DNA of 64,000 nucleotides from Algorimicrobium hallyeonense. GTDB taxonomy: Bacteria; Bacteroidota; Bacteroidia; Flavobacteriales; Flavobacteriaceae. Shown here one piece after another: positions 50,373 through 59,373 of this stretch; position 1 is the stretch's first letter, and each line of letters starts with the position of its first letter. Below the pieces are notes generated by a model. The model was not told the origin of the DNA and did no database searches. It saw nothing but the letters and a program-made list of their open reading frames with translations. The translations under genes and the position numbers were made by a program. Location: NCBI RefSeq assembly GCF_042657385.1, contig NZ_JBHSLA010000006.1, positions 62,001 to 126,000 of the forward strand, read 5' to 3'.

Positions 50373-51080
50373 TTATTCAGCTTTTTTATCCACCGATTTG
50401 GTTAAAGCTGACGAGATAATACCGGTTGGGATAGCAACAATCCCTAAACCGATGAGTAATATAATGAAAGTAAATACTTTTCCACCAACTGTTATGGGGT
50501 ACACATCACCATAACCAACAGTTGTTAAGGTAATAATTGCCCACCACAGACTATCAAAAATAGATCGGAAATGTTCCGGCTGGGCTTCGTTTTCAAAATA
50601 GTAGATTCCTACTGCCGAAAAGTAAATTAAAATTAAAGTAATAAATAAAAACAGGAGAATTTGTTCTTTTGCCGATTTAATTGCAATTATAAAATCGTTT
50701 AAAGCACGATTGTAACGCACCAATTTAAATACACGAAAAAGTCTTAAAAGTCTTAAAGCACGAAGCGAACGTAAATCAATTCCAAACGATAAGTAGAATG
50801 GTAAAATGGCCAGCAAATCTATGATGCCAAAAAAGCTAAAAATGAATTTACGCTTGTGATCGGCAACATAAATTCTCAAAATATATTCAAAGGTAAAAAT
50901 TATAACGCTAAACGCTTCAATGACACGAAGAATTGTTCGCGTATTTGGTTCTAAATCCGGATCCGTTTCTAACGTAAAAGTGACAACTGAAATTAAAATT
51001 AATACTTGAATAGCAATTGCAAAAATCTTGCTTGCCCGATTATCATGAATTTCAATTATGTTTTTTAAACGTTGTTTCAT
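50373..51080 (-). CDS. Six-helix voltage-gated-type potassium channel
   Basis: A 235-residue membrane protein with six predicted helices. The arginine-rich S4-like segment is DLRSLRALRLLRLFRVFKLVRYN and the pore loop has the K+ selectivity sequence WWAIITLTTVGYGDVYPITVGG. No cytoplasmic ligand-binding domain follows the last helix, unlike many bacterial K+ channels. It is seven bases downstream of obg on the same strand. Confidence 0.92.
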   Translation of the reverse strand: MKQRLKNIIEIHDNRASKIFAIAIQVLILISVVTFTLETDPDLEPNTRTILRVIEAFSVIIFTFEYILRIYVADHKRKFIFSFFGIIDLLAILPFYLSFGIDLRSLRALRLLRLFRVFKLVRYNRALNDFIIAIKSAKEQILLFLFITLILIYFSAVGIYYFENEAQPEHFRSIFDSLWWAIITLTTVGYGDVYPITVGGKVFTFIILLIGLGIVAIPTGIISSALTKSVDKKAE

Positions 51081-51086
51081 TCAAAT

Positions 51087-52085
51087 TTAATCATTCAACG
51101 ATTTCCACAATTTATCTTTCAGTTCCTGAAGTCCTTGTTGCGCCACAGAAGAAATAAATAAATAATCTACTGGAAGTTCACCATCCAAAATTTCTTTTAA
51201 TTCTGCTTTAAGCTCATCATCCAACATGTCACTTTTTGAAATGGCAACAATGCGTTCTTTATCTAAAATTTCAGGATTATATCGTCTCAATTCATCTAAT
51301 AGAATATCATATTGTTTTCTAATATCATCCGCATCAGCAGGAATTAAAAATAGCAAAACCGAATTACGTTCAATATGACGAAGAAAATAATGACCAAGTC
51401 CACGACCTTCTGCCGCGCCTTCAATAATTCCAGGAATGTCTGCAATAACAAATGATTGGTGGTCGCGATACTCCACGATTCCTAAATTGGGTTTTAGAGT
51501 TGTAAACTCATAATCCGCAATTTTAGGTTTTGCAGCCGTAACAACCGATAATAATGTGGATTTTCCAGCATTAGGAAAACCAACTAACCCAACATCTGCA
51601 AGAACTTTTAGTTCTAAAACAATTTCAATTTCTTCACCAGGAATTCCCGGTTGTGCATAACGTGGTGTTTGGTTTGTAGAAGTTTTAAAATGCCAGTTTC
51701 CACGGCCACCCATACCACCTTTAGCAATTATTCGTTCTTCACCATGATCGGTAATTTCAAAAAGAACTTCGTTTGTTTCTTTATCGCGAACAACAGTTCC
51801 TAATGGCACATCCATATAAACATCAGAACCATCGGCTCCTGTGCTTCTACTCTTGCTACCATGCATACCATGCTCGGCCTTAAAATGTCTTTTGAATTTA
51901 TAGATATATAATGTCCAAAGATTCTGATTTCCACGAATAATTACATGACCACCACGACCACCATCTCCACCATCGGGACCGCCTTTTTCAATATACTTTT
52001 CTCTATGTAAATGCGCAGAACCTTTTCCACCATTTCCGGAAGACACATATAATTTTACGTAATCCACGAAATTTCCTTCAGTCAT
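51087..52085 (-). CDS. obg: GTPase Obg (CgtA)
   Basis: A 332-residue Obg GTPase. The glycine-rich Obg domain (residues 1-158, SSGNGGKGSAHLHREKYIEKGGPDGGDGG) precedes the G domain (GFPNAGKSTLLSVVTAAKPKIADYEFTTL, DIPGIIEG). No long C-terminal extension is present. Acts in ribosome assembly. It follows the hpt-adk gene, as is common in Bacteroidota. Confidence 0.96.
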   Translation of the reverse strand: MTEGNFVDYVKLYVSSGNGGKGSAHLHREKYIEKGGPDGGDGGRGGHVIIRGNQNLWTLYIYKFKRHFKAEHGMHGSKSRSTGADGSDVYMDVPLGTVVRDKETNEVLFEITDHGEERIIAKGGMGGRGNWHFKTSTNQTPRYAQPGIPGEEIEIVLELKVLADVGLVGFPNAGKSTLLSVVTAAKPKIADYEFTTLKPNLGIVEYRDHQSFVIADIPGIIEGAAEGRGLGHYFLRHIERNSVLLFLIPADADDIRKQYDILLDELRRYNPEILDKERIVAISKSDMLDDELKAELKEILDGELPVDYLFISSVAQQGLQELKDKLWKSLND

Positions 52086-52259
52086 AATTATCTATTAATT
52101 TGTAAACTTAAATTTGATGATCCTAGGCATCAATTTGCACCAATCATTATCAAATTATTCGTTAAATCTTTTTCCCAAAACGGGACACTTGTTTTATTTC
52201 AGTTTTCGAACTTAAAATTAATCATTTTTTAAAACGCTAATAAAGTTCCAAAAAACCAA

Positions 52260-53369
52260 TTATAGTTTGTCAATTACCTGACTTAACCGAACTGTTATAT
52301 CTTGAATACTTCCAACACCATCTACTCCAAAATACTTGTTTTGAGCTGAATAATAATTTTTTAATATGGCTGTTTTTTTGTAATATTCTTTAATTCGATT
52401 TCTAATAATAGTTTCATCAGCATCATCTGGTCTACCACTTGTTTTTCCACGTTCTAATAAACGTTTTACTAAAACTTCATCATCTACTTCCAACGCAATC
52501 ATGGCATCAATTTGTGAATCCTTTTCATCCATAAATTTATCTAAAGCATCTGCCTGTGCATTGGTTCGTGGAAACCCATCAAAAATAAAACCTTTAGCAT
52601 CGGCATTTTTTTCAACTTCGGCATTCAACATATCTATAGTTACTTCATCTGGTACCAACTCACCTTTATCCATAAACGATTTAGCTAACATACCCAAAGC
52701 TGTTTCGTTTTTAATGTTAAATCGGAACACATCACCAGTGGAAATATGCACTAAATTATATTTTTCTTTTAAGTATTCTGCTTGTGTTCCTTTTCCTGCT
52801 CCCGGAGGTCCAAATAGGACAATATTGGTCATATGTTGTGTTGTTTTTAGTTGATATATTTCAGGTAAATCACGTCCTAATCCATCATAGTCTAAACCGT
52901 AGCCAACTATAAATTTACTAGGAATTTCCATACCTACATAGTGTAATTTATAATCTTTTTTATACGCTTCTGGTTTATAAAATAAGGTAGCTATAATGAG
53001 TTTCTTCACGTTTTCATTTTCGAAAATTCTATGAACTTCGGTTAGCGTATTCCCAGAATCGATAATATCCTCTAAAATAACAACAGTGCGTCCCGTTAAA
53101 TCTTGTGTTAAACCTATAAGGCGCTGAATATCTTCTGTAGACTTTACGCCTTCATAAGATGCTAATTTTATAAAAGTAACCTCGCAAGGCTTTGGATATT
53201 TTTTTACAAAATCACTTACAAACATGAACGAGCCATTCAAGATACCAATAAACACAGGGATTTCATCACCTAATTCATCAGCAATTTCATGAACCATGCG
53301 TTCTACAGTGGCCGCAATCTCTTTTTCAGAAATAAACGGCTTAAAATATAAATCGTGGAGCTTTATCAC
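52260..53369 (-). CDS. Fused hypoxanthine phosphoribosyltransferase-adenylate kinase
   Basis: A 369-residue in-frame fusion. Residues 1-175 are a hypoxanthine phosphoribosyltransferase with the PRPP loop VVILEDIIDSGNTLTEV; residues 180-369 are a short adenylate kinase starting MTNIVLFGPPGAGKGTQAEYL, with GFPRTNAQADAL and LLERGKTSGRPDDADET. Salvaged purine is thus coupled to AMP/ADP balance on one polypeptide. The start codon is GTG (53367-53369); the first in-frame ATG lies inside the first domain. The same fusion occurs in other Flavobacteriaceae, as I recall. Neighbouring purK and purE are also purine genes, divergently transcribed. Confidence 0.94.
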   Translation of the reverse strand: MIKLHDLYFKPFISEKEIAATVERMVHEIADELGDEIPVFIGILNGSFMFVSDFVKKYPKPCEVTFIKLASYEGVKSTEDIQRLIGLTQDLTGRTVVILEDIIDSGNTLTEVHRIFENENVKKLIIATLFYKPEAYKKDYKLHYVGMEIPSKFIVGYGLDYDGLGRDLPEIYQLKTTQHMTNIVLFGPPGAGKGTQAEYLKEKYNLVHISTGDVFRFNIKNETALGMLAKSFMDKGELVPDEVTIDMLNAEVEKNADAKGFIFDGFPRTNAQADALDKFMDEKDSQIDAMIALEVDDEVLVKRLLERGKTSGRPDDADETIIRNRIKEYYKKTAILKNYYSAQNKYFGVDGVGSIQDITVRLSQVIDKL

Positions 53370-53390
53370 TTGTTCTTAATTTTAGAAATG

Positions 53391-53398
53391 CAAAGATA
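53391..53398 (-). promoter_or_regulatory. -7 box of the hpt-adk fusion
   Basis: The minus strand reads TATCTTTG, a full match to TAnnTTTG, 22 bp before the GTG start. Confidence 0.6.
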
Positions 53399-53472
53399 AT
53401 CATTTGATTAACGTTTTGCGAATTCTGATATATATAGTTGGGAAATAAGTTTTTTGGGAAACCAAGGATTTG

Positions 53473-53480
53473 TATTTTTG
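53473..53480 (+). promoter_or_regulatory. purK: -7 box of purK
   Basis: TATTTTTG, a full match to TAnnTTTG, with TTG at 53454-53456 some 16 bp upstream. The purK ATG is 49 bp downstream. Confidence 0.55.
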
Positions 53481-53528
53481 TTGGGTAATTATTTACCAGC
53501 CGCCAATAGGCTTAAATGTAAAAAGACC

Positions 53529-54683
53529 ATGAATTACTTTTCTTCCAACTTTAAATTAGGCATTTTAGGTGGTGGCCAATTAGGTAAAATGCTTCTAAAT
53601 GATACCCGAAAATTTGACATTTACACCAGTGTCATGGACGAAAGCCCAGAAGCACCTTGCAAAATTGCCTGTAACGAATTTCATTTAGGCAATTTAATGG
53701 ATTATGATGCCGTTTATAACTTCGGAAAAGATTTAGACGTCGTTACCTTTGAAATTGAAAACGTAAACACCGATGCGCTTGAAGATTTAGAAAAAAAAGG
53801 TGTGAAAGTATATCCATCATCCAAGACCTTACGTATTATTCAAAATAAAGCCACGCAAAAATTATTTTATCTAGATCATAGTATTCCAACAGCCGAATTT
53901 TCACGCTTTGCATACACCAGTCAAATTGAAGATGCACTTGAAAACGAAGTTTTAAAACTGCCTTTTGTTTGGAAATGTGCCCAATTTGGATACGACGGAA
54001 ACGGCGTAAAAGTTGTGCGAAAGGTAGAGGATTTAATTGGACTTCCCAACGTGGAATGTATTGCAGAAACCATGATTCCATTTAAAAATGAATTAGCGGT
54101 TATTGTAGCCAGAAATCCTAATGGTGATGTGGCAACGTATCCCGTTGTAGAAATGGAATTTCACCCAGAAGCCAATCAAGTAGAGTATGTAATTTGTCCT
54201 GCTCGAATTGATGAGGAAGTGGCAAAAAAAGCAACCGATATTGCCTTAAAAGTTTCAAAAGCCTTTAACCATGTCGGCCTTCTGGCAGTTGAAATGTTCC
54301 AAACTCAAGATGACAAAATTCTCGTTAATGAAGTGGCTCCAAGACCACATAATTCGGGACATCAGACTATTGAAGCTAGTTATACATCGCAATTTGAGCA
54401 ACACCTTCGTGCCATTTTAAACTTACCTTTAGGTAAAACAGAAAACAAAGTTGCTGGTGTTATGGTAAATTTAGTTGGAGCTGAAGATCATACGGGAAAT
54501 GTTGTTTATAAAAATATGGAGACCATTATGGCAATGGATGGCGTTACACCACATATATACGGTAAAAAACAAACACGTCCTTTCAGAAAAATGGGACATG
54601 TAACCATTGTGAGTAACTCTATTTCCGAAGCACGAAAAATTGCAGAAGACGTCAAGAAAACGATTCAGGTTATTAGTAAATAA
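53529..54683 (+). CDS. purK: 5-(carboxyamino)imidazole ribonucleotide synthase (PurK)
   Basis: A 384-residue ATP-grasp enzyme starting MNYFSSNFKLGILGGGQLGKML, with KLPFVWKCAQFGYDGNGV, AVEMFQTQDDKILVNEVAPRPHNSGHQTIE and a C-terminal carboxylase-like domain. ATP-dependent conversion of AIR to N5-CAIR in purine synthesis. The ATG at 53529 was preferred to one 25 codons upstream, whose leader peptide has no family resemblance and overlaps the -7 box region. purE follows after 24 bp. Confidence 0.95.
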   Translation: MNYFSSNFKLGILGGGQLGKMLLNDTRKFDIYTSVMDESPEAPCKIACNEFHLGNLMDYDAVYNFGKDLDVVTFEIENVNTDALEDLEKKGVKVYPSSKTLRIIQNKATQKLFYLDHSIPTAEFSRFAYTSQIEDALENEVLKLPFVWKCAQFGYDGNGVKVVRKVEDLIGLPNVECIAETMIPFKNELAVIVARNPNGDVATYPVVEMEFHPEANQVEYVICPARIDEEVAKKATDIALKVSKAFNHVGLLAVEMFQTQDDKILVNEVAPRPHNSGHQTIEASYTSQFEQHLRAILNLPLGKTENKVAGVMVNLVGAEDHTGNVVYKNMETIMAMDGVTPHIYGKKQTRPFRKMGHVTIVSNSISEARKIAEDVKKTIQVISK

Positions 54684-54707
54684 AAAACAGATATTAATAT
54701 ATAAAGT

Positions 54708-55196
54708 ATGAGCAAAGTAGGAATTATAATGGGAAGTAAGAGTGATTTGCCAGTTATGCAAGACGCTATTGATATTTTAACGGAATTTGGAATATCTATT
54801 GAAGTTGATATTGTTTCAGCGCACCGAACACCTGAAAAGCTTTTCGATTACAGTAAACATGCACATACACGTGGTATAAAAGTTATTATTGCAGGCGCTG
54901 GAGGTGCTGCGCATTTACCAGGCATGGTGGCCTCATTGTCGCCTTTACCAATTATTGGCGTTCCTGTAAAAAGCAGTAATTCTATTGATGGTTGGGATTC
55001 CGTATTATCTATTTTGCAAATGCCAGGTGGTGTTCCGGTAGCAACAGTTGCATTAAATGGCGCCAAAAATGCAGGTATTTTAGCAGCTCAAATTTTAGGA
55101 AGTTCAGATCCTGATATTTTAAATAAAATAGTGACCTACAAAGAAGGATTAAAAGCAAAAGTTATTGAATCTGCTAAAGATTTAAAAAAGTCTTAA
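54708..55196 (+). CDS. purE: 5-(carboxyamino)imidazole ribonucleotide mutase (PurE)
   Basis: A 162-residue class I PurE with GSKSDLPVMQDAIDILTEFG, SAHRTPEKLFDYSKHA, AGAGGAAHLPGMVAS and the signature PGGVPVATVALNGAKNAGILAAQIL (in part). It converts N5-CAIR to CAIR. It is transcribed with purK and followed by a hairpin at 55204-55228. Confidence 0.96.
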   Translation: MSKVGIIMGSKSDLPVMQDAIDILTEFGISIEVDIVSAHRTPEKLFDYSKHAHTRGIKVIIAGAGGAAHLPGMVASLSPLPIIGVPVKSSNSIDGWDSVLSILQMPGGVPVATVALNGAKNAGILAAQILGSSDPDILNKIVTYKEGLKAKVIESAKDLKKS

Positions 55197-55203
55197 AACA
55201 AAT

Positions 55204-55228
55204 AAACCTCGGCCAGAAGCCGAGGTTT
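55204..55228 (+). terminator. Hairpin after purE
   Basis: AAACCTCGGC (55204-55213), loop CAGAA, GCCGAGGTTT (55219-55228): a perfect 10-bp stem. The T tract is only three bases, so termination may be partial. Confidence 0.7.
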
Positions 55229-55229
55229 A

Positions 55230-55545
55230 ACGCTATTAATCAATAATTTTTAAGTGAGAATGAAACTCTCATGAAAAAATCTGGTACAAAAGTACTGCAT
55301 AAAAGTAAATTACAACCACCTTATTGTCTTAAATTTTAGTTAATAATCCCGTTATTACTGACTTGGTAGGAAAAGTATCACAATGATTTAAATGTTTTTT
55401 AACAAATGAAATCAAATAAATTACTAACCTTTATCATCTAATAAGGCGGAATCATGTTTCCTGTTGAAAACACAGAAGCAAACATCTTAATAACAACATT
55501 TTAAGCCTAAAAGATTTTAAAGAAAAATAAATTGAAAAAATAGTC
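55230..55545. other. Intergenic region before the M3 peptidase gene
   Basis: A 316-bp AT-rich stretch between the purE hairpin and the M3 peptidase ATG. I see no open frame of convincing length, no TAnnTTTG box close to the ATG, and only short hairpins (GAGAATGAAACTCTC). Nothing further is supported. Confidence 0.5.
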
Positions 55546-57579
55546 ATGAGTATACTTAATAAACCATTCGACACACCTTATAATTCAGCTCCATTTTCAA
55601 AAATTTCGGATGCAGATTATTTACCGGCTTTTAAAATAGCCATTGATAAAGCCAGAACTGAAATTGATGCAATTACTAAAAATTCTGAAGCGCCTTCGTT
55701 TGAAAACACGATTGAAGCTTTAGATTTTTCAGGTGAAGAATTGGATCGCTTATCGAGTATATTTTTTAATATGAATTCGGCTGAAACAAATGACACTATT
55801 CAAAAAATAGCCCAAGACGTTTCGCCATTATTATCAGAATTCAGTAACGATATTACCTTAAATCAAGCTTTATTTGAACGGGTTAAAACTGTTTATAATT
55901 CCAAAGACACACTTCAATTAAGCAAGGAGCAAGAAACCTTACTCGATAAAAAATATAAAGGATTTTCCAGAAATGGGGCGAATCTTCCAGAAGATAAAAA
56001 GCAAGAACTTCGTGATATTGACAAAAACCTAAGCAAACTAAAATTAACCTTTGGCGAGAACGTTTTAGCCGAAACCAATAATTTTGAGTTACATATTACT
56101 AACGAAGAAGATTTAGCCGGTTTGCCAGAAGGCGCTAAAGAAGCTGCAAGTAATTTAGCCGAAAGCAAAAATAAAGACGGTTGGTTAATTACTTTAGATT
56201 ACCCAAGTTACATTCCGTTTATGACCTATGCTGACAATCGGGAACTGCGTAAAAAACTGGCTATTGCCTCTGGAGCTAAAGCATTTCAAAATAACAAATA
56301 TGATAACCAAGAAAACGTATTGCAGATAGCTAAGCTTCGTTTTAAGCGCGCTAACTTATTAGGTTACAAAACGCATGCACACTTTGTGTTGGAAGAACGT
56401 ATGGCTAAAAATCCAGAAACAGTTGAAACATTTTTAAATGAACTTCTGGAAATGGCAAAACCAGCAGCTGAAAATGAATTTAAAAATCTAGAGAAATTTG
56501 CTAAAGATTTAGATGGTATTGATCAACTTCAAAAATGGGATGGTGCCTATTATGGTGAAAAACTGAAACAGAAGTTATTTGATTTAGATGATGAAAAATT
56601 AAAACCGTATTTCAAGTTAGAGAATGTCATTAATGGTGCTTTTACCATTGCTAAAAAATTGTTTGGCTTGCAGTTTGAAGAAATTAATAACATTGACAAA
56701 TATCATGAAGATGTTCTTACTTATAAAGTAACCGATACCAAAGGCAATTTAGTATCCATTTTTTATGCTGACTTTTTTCCAAGACCAGGAAAAAGAAATG
56801 GTGCTTGGATGACGGTTTACAAACCGCAATACATAAAAAACGGTGAAAATAGCCGTCCACATATTTCAAATGTTTGCAATTTCACCAAACCAACAAAAAC
56901 AAAACCATCGTTATTAACGTTTAACGAAGTTACGACGTTATTTCACGAGTTTGGGCACGCACTTCACGGCATGCTTGCCAATACAACCTATCCAAGTTTA
57001 TCTGGCACAAGTGTATTTTGGGATTTTGTAGAACTACCAAGTCAAGTACTAGAAAACTGGTGTTATGAGCAAGAGGCACTTGAAATTTTTGCGACACATT
57101 ATGAAACTGGCGAAGTAATTCCAATGGATTTAATTCAGAAAATTAAAGCATCTTCCACGTTCCATGAAGGCATGCAAACCATGCGTCAAATTAGTTTTGG
57201 TTTGTTAGATATGAGCTGGCATGGTCAAGATCCAACGACTATAACTAACGTAAAAGCGCAAGAACTGCAAGCATTTAAAAACACCAAACTTTATCCAGAT
57301 GTCGCAGAAAATTGTATGAGCACGTCATTCTCTCATATTTTTCAAGGTGGTTACAGCTCAGGATATTACAGTTATAAATGGGCTGAAGTTTTAGATGCCG
57401 ATGCATTTGAATATTTCCAAGAGCAAGGTATTTTTAATGTAGACGTCGCTAAAAAATTTAAAGATAACGTCTTATCTCAAGGCGGAACAGATGACCCTAT
57501 GGTTTTATACAAACGCTTTCGTGGCAAAGAACCACAACCTGATGCTTTACTAAAACGCGCTGGATTAATTGAGAAATAG
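55546..57579 (+). CDS. M3-family metallopeptidase (oligopeptidase/dipeptidyl carboxypeptidase type)
   Basis: A 677-residue M3 peptidase with the zinc site FHEFGHALHGML (His467, His471) and downstream FWDFVELPSQVLENWCYEQEALE, giving the third ligand Glu. No signal peptide is seen; the protein is probably cytoplasmic. It starts LNKPFDTPYNSAPFSKI, the usual beginning for Dcp-like members. Degrades short peptides. It is a single gene with a long AT-rich leader. Confidence 0.94.
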   Translation: MSILNKPFDTPYNSAPFSKISDADYLPAFKIAIDKARTEIDAITKNSEAPSFENTIEALDFSGEELDRLSSIFFNMNSAETNDTIQKIAQDVSPLLSEFSNDITLNQALFERVKTVYNSKDTLQLSKEQETLLDKKYKGFSRNGANLPEDKKQELRDIDKNLSKLKLTFGENVLAETNNFELHITNEEDLAGLPEGAKEAASNLAESKNKDGWLITLDYPSYIPFMTYADNRELRKKLAIASGAKAFQNNKYDNQENVLQIAKLRFKRANLLGYKTHAHFVLEERMAKNPETVETFLNELLEMAKPAAENEFKNLEKFAKDLDGIDQLQKWDGAYYGEKLKQKLFDLDDEKLKPYFKLENVINGAFTIAKKLFGLQFEEINNIDKYHEDVLTYKVTDTKGNLVSIFYADFFPRPGKRNGAWMTVYKPQYIKNGENSRPHISNVCNFTKPTKTKPSLLTFNEVTTLFHEFGHALHGMLANTTYPSLSGTSVFWDFVELPSQVLENWCYEQEALEIFATHYETGEVIPMDLIQKIKASSTFHEGMQTMRQISFGLLDMSWHGQDPTTITNVKAQELQAFKNTKLYPDVAENCMSTSFSHIFQGGYSSGYYSYKWAEVLDADAFEYFQEQGIFNVDVAKKFKDNVLSQGGTDDPMVLYKRFRGKEPQPDALLKRAGLIEK

Positions 57580-57590
57580 AAATTTTACCC

Positions 57591-57598
57591 TATTTTTG
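57591..57598 (+). promoter_or_regulatory. -7 box of the sigma factor gene
   Basis: TATTTTTG, a full match to TAnnTTTG, lies 23 bp before the ATG and 11 bp after the M3 stop codon. Confidence 0.55.
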
Positions 57599-57621
57599 AT
57601 AAAAATTGCTGAAAGACTTTT

Positions 57622-58176
57622 ATGCCTAAACACCTAATAAATCCAGATCAATGGATTGATCGTTATTCGGATTACTTGTTTAATTTTACCATATCACGTG
57701 TTAGTGATCGTGAAATTTCCAAGGATTTGGTACAAGACACATTTTTTGCAGGCTTAAAATCCATGAAAAATTTTAAAGGTGAAGCTAGCGAGCGTACGTG
57801 GCTTATCTCTATTTTGAAACGGAAAATTATTGATCACTATCGGAAAATAAATTCTAAAAAAGGACAAGCAGAAGTTCGCATGTCTTATAATAGTAATGAA
57901 GAAGAAGGTGATTGGTTAGAGGAACGCGTTGCAGATCCGTTTGATAAAACAGCCGAAGACACGCTAGAAAATGATGAATTGGGCGATGCCATTTATAGTT
58001 GTCTAGAAAAGCTACCTGAAAAACAAGCTACTGTTTTTAAAATGAAAACAATTGAAGGGCTCGAAACAGAAACCATTTGTAATGAACTAAATATTACACC
58101 GTCTAACCTATGGGTTATTGTACATAGAGCACGAACAGCTATGGCAGAATGCATGGAAAACACTTGGTATAATTAG
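57622..58176 (+). CDS. ECF-type RNA polymerase sigma factor
   Basis: A 184-residue sigma-70-family factor. Region 2 covers DRYSDYLFNFTISRVSDREISKDLVQDTFFAGLKSMKNF; region 4 covers LEKLPEKQATVFKMKTIEGLETETICNELNITPSNLWVIVHRARTAM, a helix-turn-helix (cited in part as KLPEKQATVFKM). No region 1 or 3. It is followed after four bases by a small Cys/His protein that looks like its cognate regulator. Confidence 0.93.
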   Translation: MPKHLINPDQWIDRYSDYLFNFTISRVSDREISKDLVQDTFFAGLKSMKNFKGEASERTWLISILKRKIIDHYRKINSKKGQAEVRMSYNSNEEEGDWLEERVADPFDKTAEDTLENDELGDAIYSCLEKLPEKQATVFKMKTIEGLETETICNELNITPSNLWVIVHRARTAMAECMENTWYN

Positions 58177-58180
58177 CAGC

Positions 58181-58441
58181 ATGAAAAAAAGTTTTTTATT
58201 TATTACCTGCGATGAGGCACAACATATTTGTGACAAGGCGCAATACAATGAAGCGACAGGTTGGGAGAAATTCAAATTGACGTTACGTTACTTTATGTGC
58301 AAAATAACACGGTCCTACGTTAAACGAAATACAAAGCTTTCTGAATCTGTAAAAAGCTCAAAAGTCCATTGTTTAAAAACCATTGAACGCGAACAAATAA
58401 AAGCGCAGTTTAATGAAGAATTATCCAAACAAAAGCGTTAG
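58181..58441 (+). CDS. Small Cys/His protein partnering the ECF sigma factor (putative anti-sigma)
   Basis: An 86-residue soluble protein without membrane segment. The N-terminus FLFITCDEAQHICDKAQYNEA carries Cys and His residues in a C-x4-H-x-C arrangement (C9, H14, C16) like a small zinc-binding anti-sigma domain; another Cys lies in RYFMCKITRSY. The ATG at 58181 follows the sigma stop by four bases. Its 3' end overlaps the convergent UbiA-like gene by 21 bases. Anti-sigma function is inferred from position and Cys/His pattern. Confidence 0.65.
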   Translation: MKKSFLFITCDEAQHICDKAQYNEATGWEKFKLTLRYFMCKITRSYVKRNTKLSESVKSSKVHCLKTIEREQIKAQFNEELSKQKR

Positions 58442-59254
58442 TACTAACCACAATATAGGGATACTTTCTACCCAAAACCCGCTGTAATATTTTCCTTGAT
58501 TCTTTCTAGAAAAGAGTATACTTAAAATTACTAAACCAGTAATTCCGAACTGAATAATTAATTTACCCAGTGCTTTTTCTGGCATAAAAAACTCCATTCC
58601 AAAAAATAAACACGCTAAAATAACACCCATAATCTTGGTGTTTTTAATGCCAATTTTTTGAGGTATAGTTGCCAATTTAATACTGTCAAACTGCATATCA
58701 CGAATTTCAAAAGGAAGCATCATAGCTAAAACAAATAAAAATCGTTGCGCAAAAGCCCAAATCACCGTTGAATCTAGCAGTCTATCATTATTAATTAAAG
58801 GAATAATCACCGTAACGCCTGACCAAACTACAGCTATAACATAAACTTTAAGCCCACTAACATTTCGTAAATTTTGCTGTTTATTTAGATAGAACTTTTT
58901 CGGAAGAAACGGAATGGCATACAAAAATGTAATCAGCGCAAAAAAGCCTAAATAAAATAGGGTTTTAGTTTGCAATTGCACTGCAAAATAGGCCATGTTT
59001 AGCAAACATATAAAGGAGAAAATCTGAATTATTTTCAACCAACTGGATAAGCTTCGATGATGAAATTTTGCCAAGCCAAAAAACTTCACAAAATTATATC
59101 CGGCAATGCTTGCAAAAAATATAAATAAAAGTACGTGGGTATCAAAAGGAATTTGGTATTCTATTAGCGTTAACCAACTTAAAGCAAACGCAGATAAAGC
59201 CACGTGAATACTGCTGTTTATATAAAAATCGAAAAAGTGTTTTTCAAAACGCAT
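58421..59254 (-). CDS. UbiA-like polytopic membrane protein
   Basis: A 277-residue protein with about eight membrane helices. The aspartate-bearing loop MLPFEIRDMQFDSIKLATIPQ is like the second Asp-rich motif of UbiA prenyltransferases, and IAGYNFVKFFGLAKFHH sits where the first such motif normally lies but has no DxxxD. The catalytic aspartates are thus only partly present. Its substrate is unknown. It overlaps the anti-sigma-like gene at the 3' end by 21 bases. Confidence 0.6.
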   Translation of the reverse strand: MRFEKHFFDFYINSSIHVALSAFALSWLTLIEYQIPFDTHVLLFIFFASIAGYNFVKFFGLAKFHHRSLSSWLKIIQIFSFICLLNMAYFAVQLQTKTLFYLGFFALITFLYAIPFLPKKFYLNKQQNLRNVSGLKVYVIAVVWSGVTVIIPLINNDRLLDSTVIWAFAQRFLFVLAMMLPFEIRDMQFDSIKLATIPQKIGIKNTKIMGVILACLFFGMEFFMPEKALGKLIIQFGITGLVILSILFSRKNQGKYYSGFWVESIPILWLVLTLLFG

Positions 59255-59340
59255 AAAACAAAAATACACAAAGTGTTAATAACAAAATCAATTGGTTAAA
59301 AACTTTCATTTTCATTAACATTTAAACGTGAATAATTCCG

Positions 59341-59348
59341 TAAATTTG
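59341..59348 (+). promoter_or_regulatory. gcvP: -7 box of gcvP
   Basis: TAAATTTG followed by CAGC is a full match to TAnnTTTG, 25 bp before the ATG. Confidence 0.65.
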
Positions 59349-59373
59349 CAGCCTAAATTCAACACAACTTTTA

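Noticed and set aside
52260..52832. Stand-alone adenylate kinase gene
   Set aside because: The frame is open and continuous from the phosphoribosyltransferase domain with no stop between them; the fusion is the simplest reading.
58118..58180. Longer N-terminus for the small Cys/His protein, overlapping the sigma gene
   Set aside because: These 21 codons lie in the end of the sigma factor gene; the ATG at 58181, four bases after its stop codon, gives the expected Cys/His protein.
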